Shown: positions 1-7,273, numbered from the stretch's first letter. The stretch is 9,442 nt of DNA from Ruminiclostridium sp. (GCA_017521345.1 JAFXCU010000100.1:1-9442), one strand, 5' to 3'. Numbers and translations: made by a program. The notes: generated by a model from the sequence alone, not told the origin.

Positions 1-311
1 GGCCCATCATGGGGGCCGTTGCCGCCGACCTGGCGGACTGGGTGATCCTCACCTCGGATAATCCCAGGACGGAGGACCCTGAGACCATCCTGGACCAGAT
101 TGAACGGGGCTTTCCCAAGGACGTTTCCCGCTGTATCCGAGTTGCCGACCGCCGGCAGGCCATCCGCACAGCTCTGGCCATGGGCCGGGCGGGAGACGTG
201 ATCCTCCTGGCGGGAAAGGGCCACGAGACCTATCAGGACCTGGGTGGGACCCGACGGCATTTTGACGAGCGGGAAGAAATAGCTTCCTTTTTTGAAGAGA
301 GTATAGTATAA
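1..311 (+). CDS. murE: MurE, UDP-MurNAc-tripeptide synthetase, C-terminal fragment
   Basis: This is the 3' end of a Mur ligase; the start lies upstream of the window. About 102 residues are visible in the frame that begins at base 3. The sequence DNPRTEDP at bases 57-80 is the MurE signature. In the family the DNPR form selects meso-diaminopimelate, whereas lysine-adding enzymes have a different residue in place of the Arg. A GKGHE motif at bases 213-227 is typical of the C-terminal Rossmann domain. MurE joins the third-position amino acid to UDP-MurNAc-L-Ala-D-Glu in the cytoplasm, using ATP. It stops at TAA 309-311, and mraY begins 68 bases later on the same strand, so co-transcription is likely. 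The meso-DAP specificity is inferred from the motif; the identity as MurE is strong. Confidence 0.93.
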   Translation, partial: PIMGAVAADLADWVILTSDNPRTEDPETILDQIERGFPKDVSRCIRVADRRQAIRTALAMGRAGDVILLAGKGHETYQDLGGTRRHFDEREEIASFFEESIV

Positions 312-379
312 TAATCAGTTGGCGGCGAATCCCATGCTGCCCATACGAAAGAGAAAGAAAATTCCGGAGGTGCATCCCC

Positions 380-1405
380 ATGGATCCCATCATCATCAAG
401 CTCCTGGCGGCTGTCGTCCTGGGCTTCGTCCTTACTGCGGCCCTGGGCAAGGTGGTCATTCCCGCTCTGCGGCGGATGAAGGCCGGCCAGTCCATCAAGG
501 AAGACGGCCCCACCTGGCACATGTCCAAGCAGGGCACCCCCACCATGGGCGGCGTCATGTTCATCATTGCCGTCATTGTGACCGTGCTGGTCCTGAACGC
601 ATCCGCCATTCTGGCAGGGGATCTCACCTCTGTGTTCGTCCTCCTCTTCTCCCTGGTCTTCGGTGCCATCGGTATGGTGGACGACTACGCCAAGATCAAG
701 AAGAAGGAGAACACCGGCCTCACTGCCCGCCAGAAGTTCCTGCTTCAGCTGGCCGCCGCTGTGCTGTTTACCGTGCTGCTGCGGAACTTCGGCATCCTGT
801 CTCCCAACCTGTACATCCCCTTCCTTGGTGTGGAGTGGAAGCTCCCCTGGGTGGTGTACATGATCTTCGCCGCCTTTGTCATCACCGGCTGCGTCAACTC
901 CGTGAACATCACCGACGGCGTGGACGGCCTGGCCTCCAGCGTCACCCTGGTGGTCTCCGTCTTCTTTGCCGCCGCCTTCACCTATGCACACCTGTGCTGG
1001 AACACCACCGGCTCTGCCGGCATGGCGGTTTTTGCCGCCGCTCTGGTGGGCGGCCTGGTGGGCTTCCTGGTGTATAACTTCCACCCTGCCAAGGTCTTCA
1101 TGGGCGACACCGGCTCCCTCTTCCTGGGCGGTGCCGTCTGCGGCATGGCCTTCGCCCTGGATATGCCCCTGATCCTCATTCTGGTGGGCATCATCTACAT
1201 CGCCGAGACCCTGTCCGACATCATCCAGGTGGTCTACTTCAAGGCCACCCACGGCAAGCGGATCTTCCGCATGGCTCCCCTCCATCACCACCTGGAGATG
1301 GGCGGCTGGAGCGAGAAAAAACTCTGCTATGTCTTCGCCGGCATTACGCTGGTGTGCTGTATCCTGGCCTTTGTGGGGGTCATGGGGCGGTTCCCCGCTC
1401 TGTGA
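380..1405 (+). CDS. mraY: MraY, phospho-MurNAc-pentapeptide transferase
   Basis: This membrane enzyme moves phospho-MurNAc-pentapeptide from UDP onto undecaprenyl phosphate, making lipid I on the cytoplasmic face. The 341 residues match the usual 320-360. Visible hallmarks in order are the DDxxK motif (D101-D102 followed by YAK), the NxxNxxDGxDGLA motif (N173, N176, D179, D182), PAKVFMGDTGS with D243 (the family's magnesium-site region), and the HHH loop at residues 302-304. The rest is about ten hydrophobic membrane segments. The ATG at 380 is preceded by GGAGG at 366-370 with 9 bases of spacing, and the N-terminus begins directly with the first membrane helix, as the family does. It sits between murE and ftsW. 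The murD gene that usually separates mraY from ftsW/spoVE in Bacillus-type clusters is missing. Confidence 0.97.
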   Translation: MDPIIIKLLAAVVLGFVLTAALGKVVIPALRRMKAGQSIKEDGPTWHMSKQGTPTMGGVMFIIAVIVTVLVLNASAILAGDLTSVFVLLFSLVFGAIGMVDDYAKIKKKENTGLTARQKFLLQLAAAVLFTVLLRNFGILSPNLYIPFLGVEWKLPWVVYMIFAAFVITGCVNSVNITDGVDGLASSVTLVVSVFFAAAFTYAHLCWNTTGSAGMAVFAAALVGGLVGFLVYNFHPAKVFMGDTGSLFLGGAVCGMAFALDMPLILILVGIIYIAETLSDIIQVVYFKATHGKRIFRMAPLHHHLEMGGWSEKKLCYVFAGITLVCCILAFVGVMGRFPAL

Positions 1406-1444
1406 GCCCCTGGCCCATGACATTCATTCAGGAGGGAACCATTC

Positions 1445-2674
1445 GTGGCTAGAGCATTCAAGAAACCCCTGAAAAGCCCCATAAAGCCCAAAGAGAAGAA
1501 GCCCGGTCAGACCATCCAGGGCGAAGTGGATATGCCCTTCATGCTGCTGACCGTCCTGCTGGTTGTGGTGGGTCTGGTGATGCTCCTGTCCGCCTCCTAC
1601 CCCTCGGCCATCTATGACCTGAAGGGCAACACCCAGGGGGACTCTCTGTACTACTTTAAGCGCCAGGCCATCTTTGCCTGCCTGGGCTTTGCGGTCATGT
1701 ACATCGTTTCCAAGCTGAACTATCGCGGCCTCCAGGGCCTGGCTCTGCCCGTCCTGCTGGTGGCCTTTATCCTGATGCTGGCCGTCCACGTGCCCGGTCT
1801 GGGCAAGACCGTCGGCGGCGCCACCCGCTGGCTGACCATCCCCGTTCAGTGGCAGCCCTCTGAGCTGGGTAAGATGGGCCTGATCCTGTACTTTGCCGCC
1901 CGTCTGGCCAAGCGTGACCAGCGTATCCCCCGGCGGTTCAATCCCCGGACCACCCTGGGCCGCTTCGGAAACTGGCTGGAGCGCATCGGCTTCTTCGAGC
2001 TGGTGCCCTACGGCATCGTTCTGGTGGTCATGATCGTTATCCTGTACCTCCAGCCCCACATGTCCGCCTCTATCCAGATGGTGGTCATCGCCGCCGCCAT
2101 CCTCTTTGCCGGCGGTATCTCCGTGGGCTGGTTCCTGGCCGGCGGCATCACCGTGGCCAGCCTTCTGGTCATCATCATCGCCACCACCGACTACATGACC
2201 TCCCGTGTGCAGATGTGGATGGACCCCTGGTCCGATCCCCTGGGCAAGGGCATGCAGGCCATCCAGTCCCTGATGGCCATCGGCTCCGGCGGCGTCTTCG
2301 GCGAGGGCCTGGGCAATAGCCGCCAGAAGTTCCTGTATCTGCCGGAAGCTCAGAATGACTTCATCTTTGCCGTGGTCTGCGAGGAGTTGGGTCTCATCGG
2401 TGCCTCCCTGGTGCTGGTCCTCTTTGCTCTGCTCATTATCCGGGGCTACTGGCTGGCCCTCCATGCCAGAGACAAGTTCGGCTCTCTGGTGATCGTGGGC
2501 GTCGTGACCCTGTTTGCCTTCCAGGTGTTTGCCAACGTGGCCGTGGTGACCAACCTCTTCCCCGTCACCGGTATCTCCCTGCCCTTCTTCAGCTACGGCG
2601 GCACCGCCCTGGTCATCCAGCTGGCGGAGATGGGATTGATACTCAGTATCTCGCGGCAAAACCCAATCACATGA
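1445..2674 (+). CDS. ftsW: FtsW/SpoVE-type SEDS peptidoglycan polymerase
   Basis: This is a SEDS-family glycosyltransferase that polymerises lipid II with a partner class B penicillin-binding protein at the septum (FtsW) or in the spore cortex (SpoVE). Its 409 residues carry a basic cytoplasmic tail (about 1-30), then about ten membrane segments. Family motifs are QWQPSEL at 135-141, the segment YLPEAQNDFIFAVVCEELG with D305 aligning with the catalytic Asp of the family, and NLFPVTGISLPFFSYGG from residue 370. The start is GTG at 1445, supported by AGGAGGG at 1430-1436 with 8 bases of spacing. Location between mraY and murG argues for FtsW/SpoVE and against RodA. Sequence alone does not separate FtsW from SpoVE, and one protein may serve both roles. 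No frameshift or missing key residue is seen. Confidence 0.94.
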   Translation: MARAFKKPLKSPIKPKEKKPGQTIQGEVDMPFMLLTVLLVVVGLVMLLSASYPSAIYDLKGNTQGDSLYYFKRQAIFACLGFAVMYIVSKLNYRGLQGLALPVLLVAFILMLAVHVPGLGKTVGGATRWLTIPVQWQPSELGKMGLILYFAARLAKRDQRIPRRFNPRTTLGRFGNWLERIGFFELVPYGIVLVVMIVILYLQPHMSASIQMVVIAAAILFAGGISVGWFLAGGITVASLLVIIIATTDYMTSRVQMWMDPWSDPLGKGMQAIQSLMAIGSGGVFGEGLGNSRQKFLYLPEAQNDFIFAVVCEELGLIGASLVLVLFALLIIRGYWLALHARDKFGSLVIVGVVTLFAFQVFANVAVVTNLFPVTGISLPFFSYGGTALVIQLAEMGLILSISRQNPIT

Positions 2675-2684
2675 TTTGACTTTC

Positions 2685-2706
2685 TTTTGTGTCTGCGGAC
2701 ACAAAA
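2685..2706 (+). repeat. 9-bp hairpin with UGCG tetraloop between ftsW and murG
   Basis: TTTTGTGTC (2685-2693) and GACACAAAA (2698-2706) are perfect reverse complements around the loop TGCG. The closing pair is C-G, so as RNA this is a C(UGCG)G loop of the exceptionally stable UNCG class. No T-run follows (ACTCTG does), so it is not an ordinary terminator. A weaker 5-bp hairpin, GAGGC (2713-2717) with GCCTC (2724-2728), follows just before the murG ribosome binding site. Possible roles are a 3'-end stabiliser for the upstream message, a processing site, or a pause site. The function is unknown. Confidence 0.75.
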
Positions 2707-2747
2707 CTCTGCGAGGCGTTTGGGCCTCACCGATAAGGAGAGAGAAT

Positions 2748-3863
2748 ATGAACGTGTTATTTACCTGCGGCGGCACGGCCGGTCATATCAACCCCGCCGT
2801 GGCCCTGGCCCGTATGTTCAGGGAGCGCAACGAAGACTGCAAGGTCCTCTTCGTGGGGGCCAAGGGGGGCATGGAGGAACGTCTGGTCCCCAAGGAGGGC
2901 TTCGACCTGGAGACCGTCACCATCAGCAACTTCCGCCGGAGCCTCAGCCCTTCCAGCATCAAGCATAACCTGGGCACTGTGAAGAACCTGTCTGTCTCCA
3001 AGAAGGAAGCCGGGAAGATCCTGGACTGGTTCAAGCCCGACCTGGTGGTGGGCACCGGCGGCTACGCCTCCTTCCCGGTGGTGAACGCCGCTGCCAAGCG
3101 GGGCATCCCCACCGCCGTCCACGAGTCCAACGCCGTTCCCGGCCTTACCACCCAGCGGCTGTCCAAGGTGGCAGATCGTGTCATGGTGGGCTATGAGGAA
3201 TCCCGGGAGCACTATGCCAACAAGGACAAGGTGGTCCTCACCGGCACCCCTGTCCGGGGCGGTTTTTTCAAGTATACCAAGGCCCAGGCCCGTGAGGTTC
3301 TGGGCATCACCGATGACCGTCCCCTGGTGCTGTCCTACTGGGGCAGTCTGGGTGCTGAGGTCATGAACAACTATATGGTGGACTTCATCCGGCAGGCATC
3401 GCAGGATGGGGCTCCCTTCCACCACATCCACGGTGCCGGCCGGAACTTCGAGTCCATGACCCAGGCTCTGGCCGATGTGGAACTCCCCTCTGAGATCCAG
3501 GTCCGGGAGTACATCTACGACATGCCCACCGTTATGGCGGCGGCCGACCTGGTCCTGTGCCGGGGCGGTGCATCCACCCTGTCTGAACTCACCGCCATCG
3601 GCAAGCCTGCCGTCATCGTACCTTCTCCCTATGTGACCAACAATCACCAGGAGAAGAATGCCAACGTCCTGGGCAGCCAGGGCGGCGCTGTGGTCCTGCT
3701 GGAGCCCGTCTGCTCCGGCGAGGTCCTGTACAAGACCACGGCCGATCTGCTGGCAGACCCCGTCAAGCTGGAAGCCATGGCCCAGGCCATGACCGGTCTG
3801 GGGGTTCCTGAGGCAGCGGAAAAGATCTACGAGACCCTCCTGGGCCTCATGCTGGACGATTAA
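2748..3863 (+). CDS. murG: MurG, lipid II-forming GlcNAc transferase
   Basis: MurG adds GlcNAc from UDP-GlcNAc to lipid I on the inner membrane face, giving lipid II. This is a GT-B fold protein of 371 residues, normal for the family. Motifs in order are the N-terminal glycine loop CGGTAGHINPA (7-17), GTGGYASFP (102-110), HESNAVPGL from H125, a second glycine loop around SYWGSLGA (196-203), and the UDP-GlcNAc-binding stretch RGGASTLSE (272-280) followed by PSPYVTNNHQEKNA from P292. The ATG at 2748 is chosen because AAGGAG (2735-2740) lies 7 bases before it and because MNVLFTCGG is the standard MurG beginning. The frame stays open upstream to 2676, but that stretch is the hairpin spacer and does not look like protein. 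One oddity is Trp198, where most family members have Gly (S-x-GGSLGA). Confidence 0.97.
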   Translation: MNVLFTCGGTAGHINPAVALARMFRERNEDCKVLFVGAKGGMEERLVPKEGFDLETVTISNFRRSLSPSSIKHNLGTVKNLSVSKKEAGKILDWFKPDLVVGTGGYASFPVVNAAAKRGIPTAVHESNAVPGLTTQRLSKVADRVMVGYEESREHYANKDKVVLTGTPVRGGFFKYTKAQAREVLGITDDRPLVLSYWGSLGAEVMNNYMVDFIRQASQDGAPFHHIHGAGRNFESMTQALADVELPSEIQVREYIYDMPTVMAAADLVLCRGGASTLSELTAIGKPAVIVPSPYVTNNHQEKNANVLGSQGGAVVLLEPVCSGEVLYKTTADLLADPVKLEAMAQAMTGLGVPEAAEKIYETLLGLMLDD

Positions 3864-3869
3864 CACCAA

Positions 3870-3923
3870 ATCTTCTCTCCCTGCATAGGATGGGGCAAAC
3901 AGCCTGAACGGGGGAGAGAAGAT
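3870..3923 (+). promoter_or_regulatory. 12-bp inverted repeat masking the murA ribosome binding site
   Basis: ATCTTCTCTCCC (3870-3881) is the exact reverse complement of GGGAGAGAAGAT (3912-3923). The right arm contains the murA Shine-Dalgarno (GGGGGAGAG, 3910-3918) and the first two bases of its ATG (3922-3924). The 30-base loop holds a small GGC/GCC hairpin (3894-3904). As RNA this would place the ribosome site in a fully paired 12-bp helix, so it reads as a translational gate. Whether it is opened by temperature, a ligand, a protein or ribosomes finishing murG (stop at 3861-3863, seven bases before the left arm) cannot be told from sequence. No -35/-10 pair is evident in this gap. Confidence 0.7.
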
Positions 3924-5181
3924 GGAGTATTTCGCAGTCACCGGCGGCCGCCCCCTGGAGGGGTCCGCCGTTATCCACGGGGCCAAGAACAGCGCCCTGC
4001 CCATCCTGGCGGCCACTCTGCTGGCCAGAGGGGAGAGCGTGATCCATAACTGCCCGGACCTGGCCGACGTGACCGCCGCCCTGGACATCCTGACATGTCT
4101 GGGCTGCTGGGTCCGCCGGGAGGGGGATGCTGTCCTGGTGGATACCTCCTGTGCCGGGGGACACCGGGTCCCCCACAGTCTTATGGGGAGGATGCGGGCG
4201 TCCGTCCTGTTCCTGGGGGCATTGCTGGCCCGGGAAGGCCAGGCGGAGGCCGGTTGGCCCGGAGGCTGCTCCCTGGGAGCACGGCCCATTGACCTGCACC
4301 TGTCGGCGTTTCGGGCCCTGGGTGCCCAGGTCCAGGACAGCCATGAGACCATTTTCTGCCGGGGGAGGACCCTGCAAGGGACCCGGCTGACCCTGCCCAT
4401 CCCCAGTGTGGGGGCCACGGAGAACGCCATGCTGGCGGCCTGCGGGGCAGAGGGGGTCACCATCCTCCAGAATCCCGCCCGGGAGCCGGAGATCGCCGAT
4501 CTCCAGGGGTTCCTCCAGGCCATGGGGGCCGATGTGGAGGGGGCGGGGACAGAACGCATCATCATCCGGGGCGGCAGACCCCTCAGACCCGCTGTCTACC
4601 GGGTCATGGCCGACCGGATCGTCACCGCTACATACCTGTGCTCGGTGGCCTCTGCCGGAGGCCGGGGGGAGTTCACCGGGACTGACGGCAGCCATCTGCT
4701 GCCCGTCCTGGATGCCCTCACCGCCGCCGGTTGCACCATCCGCCGGGAGCCTGACCGGGTGACTATCCGTCGGGACAGTCCCCTGGGCGGGGTGTCTATC
4801 ACCACGGGCCCTTATCCCGGCTTTCCCACTGACGCACAGCCCCTGCTGGCGGCCGCGTTGGCGGGAGGAGTGGGGGAGAGCACCATCACTGAGACCATCT
4901 TCGACCGGCGCTTCCGCTATCTCCAGGGACTGGAGGCCATGGGAGCCAGCATCCGACTGGAGGGGAACACAGCCCGGATTACGGGCCGACCTCTTCGCGG
5001 GGGGCAGACCCATGCCGCCGACCTGCGGGGCGGAGCCGCTCTGGTCATTGCCGCCCTGGGGGCGGAAGGGGAGAGCCGGATCACCGGTCTGTCCCATATC
5101 GACCGAGGCTATCAAGGGCTGGAGGACACCCTGCAGAAGCTGGGGGCATCCATCCGGCGCACCAAAGACAAAGGAACCTGA
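3922..5181 (+). CDS. murA: MurA, UDP-GlcNAc 1-carboxyvinyltransferase
   Basis: MurA transfers enolpyruvate from PEP to UDP-GlcNAc, the first committed step of peptidoglycan synthesis and the target of fosfomycin. Its 419 residues match the family. Key residues are in place: K22-N23 in GAKNSALPIL, the catalytic Cys as C116 in PGGCSLGARPIDLHL (C115 in E. coli), D304 in PTDAQ, the DLRGGAAL segment, and HIDRGY near the end. With Cys rather than Asp at the active site, fosfomycin sensitivity would be expected of this copy. Small departures are H19 where NGAKN is usual and DLRGGA for DLRAGA. The ATG at 3922 follows GGGGGAGAG but lies inside a strong inverted repeat. Codon choice differs from neighbours, with many GGG glycine codons. 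Gram-positive genomes often hold two MurA paralogues; which one this is cannot be told here. Confidence 0.96.
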   Translation: MEYFAVTGGRPLEGSAVIHGAKNSALPILAATLLARGESVIHNCPDLADVTAALDILTCLGCWVRREGDAVLVDTSCAGGHRVPHSLMGRMRASVLFLGALLAREGQAEAGWPGGCSLGARPIDLHLSAFRALGAQVQDSHETIFCRGRTLQGTRLTLPIPSVGATENAMLAACGAEGVTILQNPAREPEIADLQGFLQAMGADVEGAGTERIIIRGGRPLRPAVYRVMADRIVTATYLCSVASAGGRGEFTGTDGSHLLPVLDALTAAGCTIRREPDRVTIRRDSPLGGVSITTGPYPGFPTDAQPLLAAALAGGVGESTITETIFDRRFRYLQGLEAMGASIRLEGNTARITGRPLRGGQTHAADLRGGAALVIAALGAEGESRITGLSHIDRGYQGLEDTLQKLGASIRRTKDKGT

Positions 5182-5184
5182 CCT

Positions 5185-6009
5185 ATGGCCAAGAAACAGA
5201 AAGAACCCAAGCAGCCCAAACAACCGAAACAGCCCAAAGGCAAGGCGGGCATTCTGTACGCCGTCGTGATGACCCTGCTCATGGCGGCCTCTGTGGTGCT
5301 GGCCTGCACCGTTTTCTTCCGGGTGGAGTCCGTCCAGGTGGTGGGCGTGGAGCGCTACACCGTGGAGGAGATCCAGGCGGTGGCCTCTGTGGAGAAGGGG
5401 TCCAACCTGATCCTCACCCCGGGTGAGCAGGTGGCCGGCCGGCTGTATAAAAACCTGCCTTACGTGGACCACGTAGAGGTCCAGAAGCGGTTCCCCACCA
5501 CCCTGCGGCTGGTGGTCACCGAGGCCGTCCCTGCGGCGGTGGTCCCGGCCTCTGCCACGGTGGAAATGACCGGCGAGGACGGAAAGATCATCCCCACGGT
5601 GGCCGTCACCGGTGAGATGTGGATCATCGACCCCAAGGGCCGACTCCTGGAGCCTGCCGACGAGGCCGCTCAGAACCAGTATATTACCGTCACTGGCGTG
5701 GCCGCCTTCGAGCCCGTCCAGGGTGAGATCATCGACGTGGAAAACCCCAACCAGAAGGCCAGCCTGTTAGGACTCCTCCAGGCTCTGGAGAGCGAGGGAA
5801 TGCTGGCCAACGTCACCGACATTGACGCATCCCTTACCACGGAGATCTCCATGGTCTACGACGGCCGCATCACCGCAAAGCTCCTGAGCAACACGGATTT
5901 TGTCCGCAAGCTGCGGATCTTTGAGGAAGTGGTGGCCCTCACCGGAGAGCATGAGCACCGCACGGTGAACCTGAAGGGGGACACGGTATACGATTCCCCC
6001 AGCTTCTGA
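5185..6009 (+). CDS. divIB: DivIB/FtsQ-type cell division protein
   Basis: This is a bitopic division protein that, in the family, scaffolds the septal complex with FtsL and DivIC/FtsB outside the membrane. Its 274 residues are a short, highly basic cytoplasmic tail with a low-complexity KQP-repeat (residues 9-18), one membrane helix (about 22-45), a POTRA domain (about 46-114, beginning FRVESVQVVGVERYT), then a beta domain to the C-terminus. The LPYVDHVEVQKRFPTTLRLVVTE segment is the end of a classic POTRA. The ATG at 5185 is only 3 bases after the murA stop. Its likely Shine-Dalgarno, AAAGGA (5170-5175), lies inside the murA end, so translation of the two is probably coupled. Position between murA and ftsZ fits divIB/ftsQ. 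The gene normally between it and ftsZ, ftsA, is absent. Confidence 0.92.
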   Translation: MAKKQKEPKQPKQPKQPKGKAGILYAVVMTLLMAASVVLACTVFFRVESVQVVGVERYTVEEIQAVASVEKGSNLILTPGEQVAGRLYKNLPYVDHVEVQKRFPTTLRLVVTEAVPAAVVPASATVEMTGEDGKIIPTVAVTGEMWIIDPKGRLLEPADEAAQNQYITVTGVAAFEPVQGEIIDVENPNQKASLLGLLQALESEGMLANVTDIDASLTTEISMVYDGRITAKLLSNTDFVRKLRIFEEVVALTGEHEHRTVNLKGDTVYDSPSF

Positions 6010-6081
6010 CAAAGTTCTCCGAAATGGGCCGGATAAGATGAATTTTTTTCAAAAAGTTGGAGATTAATTCAAACTTTTCTA

Positions 6082-6110
6082 TTGACCTGTTGGGAAAACG
6101 GCGATACAAT
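6082..6110 (+). promoter_or_regulatory. sigma-A-type promoter of ftsZ
   Basis: TTGACC (6082-6087) and TACAAT (6105-6110) are separated by exactly 17 bases, each one mismatch from the consensus hexamers. The surrounding 166-base gap is strikingly A+T rich compared with the flanking genes. Transcription would begin near 6117, giving a leader of about 60 bases to the ftsZ start. An imperfect arm pair AAAAGTT (6052-6058) and AACTTTT (6072-6078) lies just upstream of the -35. There is no clear terminator after divIB, so read-through from the upstream operon may add to ftsZ expression. Confidence 0.85.
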
Positions 6111-6175
6111 AAAGTATCATCTATCATTATGTAATTCATTCGATATTCAGATAAACATACTTAGGAGGATCAAGC

Positions 6176-7273
6176 ATGGCTTTTGGATTAGATACCGGGG
6201 CAGATTCTGTCGTTAGCATTAAGGTGATCGGCGTGGGCGGCGCCGGCAGCAATGTCGTCAACCGCATGGTGGAGTCCGGCGTCAAGGGCGTGGATTTCAT
6301 CGCAGTCAACACCGATAAGCAGGCACTGGCAGTCTCCAGCGCCAACCAGAAAATTCAGATCGGCGAGAAGCTGACCGAGGGTCAGGGCGCCGGTTCTAAC
6401 CCTGAGGTGGGCCGTCAGTCCGCCGAGGAAAGCCGTTCCCAGATCTCCAAGGTCCTGGAAGGCACTGACATGGTCTTCATTACCGCTGGTATGGGCGGCG
6501 GCACCGGCACCGGCGCAGCTCCCATCCTGGCTGACCTGGCCAAGGAAATGGACATCCTGACCGTCGGCGTTGTCACCAAGCCCTTCTCCTTCGAAGGCCG
6601 CCGCCGTATGCAGCAGGCCGAGCTGGGCATTGAGAACCTGCGCACCAAGGTGGACTCTCTGGTCATCATCCCCAACGACCGCCTGAAGTATGCCACCGAG
6701 CAGAAGATCACCCTGTCCAACGCATTCGAAGTGGCAGATGACGTGCTGCAGCAGGCAGTTCAGTCCATCTCCGACCTGATCAAGAACACCGGCTTCATCA
6801 ACCTGGACTTCGCTGACGTCTCCGCTGTCATGAAGGACGCGGGTATGGCACACATGGGTGTTGGCCGTGCAACCGGCAAGTCCAAGGCAGAGGACGCAGC
6901 ACGCCGTGCTGTTTCCAGCCCCCTGCTGGAGACCTCTATCAACGGTGCCCGCGGCGTTCTGGTGAACGTCACCGGTTCCACCGACGTGGGCCTGGAGGAA
7001 GTCGAGATCGCAGCAAACCTGGTCCAGGAGGCTGCCGATCCCAACGCTCTGATCATCTTCGGTGCAACCTTCGACGAGACCCTGGAGGACGAGATCGTTG
7101 TCACCGTCATTGCCACCGGCTTTGACGAGAAGATCATGAATGCCAAGATGGGCGGCGCACCTGAGAAGCCCAGCAAGAGCGCTGGCCGCTCCTCTGCACC
7201 CGCTTCCGAGCCCGCTGCTTCCGACGATGACCCCTACAAGGAGATCTTCAAGATCTTCAACCGCGACCGCTAA
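6176..7273 (+). CDS. ftsZ: FtsZ, tubulin-like division GTPase
   Basis: FtsZ polymerises with GTP into the Z ring that organises septum formation. Its 365 residues show IKVIGVGGAGSNVVNRM near the N-terminus, the tubulin signature GGTGTGAAP (residues 108-116), the T7 synergy loop NLDFADV (209-215, with D211 and D214), and FGATFDETLEDEIVVTVIATGFD closing the core. A short Ser/Ala/Pro-rich linker leads to an acidic-basic tail ending KEIFKIFNRDR. That tail is unlike the common IPxFLRxR-type peptide used to bind FtsA and SepF. The ATG at 6176 is set by TAGGAGG (6162-6168) with 7 bases of spacing. Codon use is restricted (mostly GGC/GGT for Gly, many GCA for Ala, one GGG), as expected of a highly expressed gene. 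It has its own promoter and a strong terminator, so it is probably monocistronic. Confidence 0.98.
   Translation: MAFGLDTGADSVVSIKVIGVGGAGSNVVNRMVESGVKGVDFIAVNTDKQALAVSSANQKIQIGEKLTEGQGAGSNPEVGRQSAEESRSQISKVLEGTDMVFITAGMGGGTGTGAAPILADLAKEMDILTVGVVTKPFSFEGRRRMQQAELGIENLRTKVDSLVIIPNDRLKYATEQKITLSNAFEVADDVLQQAVQSISDLIKNTGFINLDFADVSAVMKDAGMAHMGVGRATGKSKAEDAARRAVSSPLLETSINGARGVLVNVTGSTDVGLEEVEIAANLVQEAADPNALIIFGATFDETLEDEIVVTVIATGFDEKIMNAKMGGAPEKPSKSAGRSSAPASEPAASDDDPYKEIFKIFNRDR

Noticed and set aside
307..312. TATAAT at the murE end as a promoter for mraY
   Set aside because: A perfect -10 hexamer by eye, but the -35 position (about 284-289) reads TTCCTT and the nearest TTGACG is 39 bases away. 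An operon read-through model is simpler.
2676..2747. N-terminal extension of MurG from a start at 2676
   Set aside because: The extra 24 residues are encoded by the hairpin spacer and match nothing in the family. ATG 2748 has a strong ribosome site and gives the standard MurG N-terminus.
233..2776. Minus-strand open frames opposite mraY and ftsW (233-1423 and 1424-2776)
   Set aside because: The translations are rich in His, Asp, Gly and Gln, as expected from the complement of membrane-protein codons. No family motif or ribosome site is present.
2757..4565. Very long open frame on the minus strand opposite murG and murA (about 600 codons)
   Set aside because: It lies fully antisense to two well-recognised enzymes, spans their gap, has no ribosome site, and its translation is low-complexity (Gly, His, Arg, Pro rich). 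GC-rich genes commonly leave antisense frames open.
6040..6080. Terminator between divIB and ftsZ
   Set aside because: There are T and A runs and a weak AAAAGTT/AACTTTT pairing, but no G+C-rich stem followed by T. It is better seen as A+T-rich promoter-upstream DNA.
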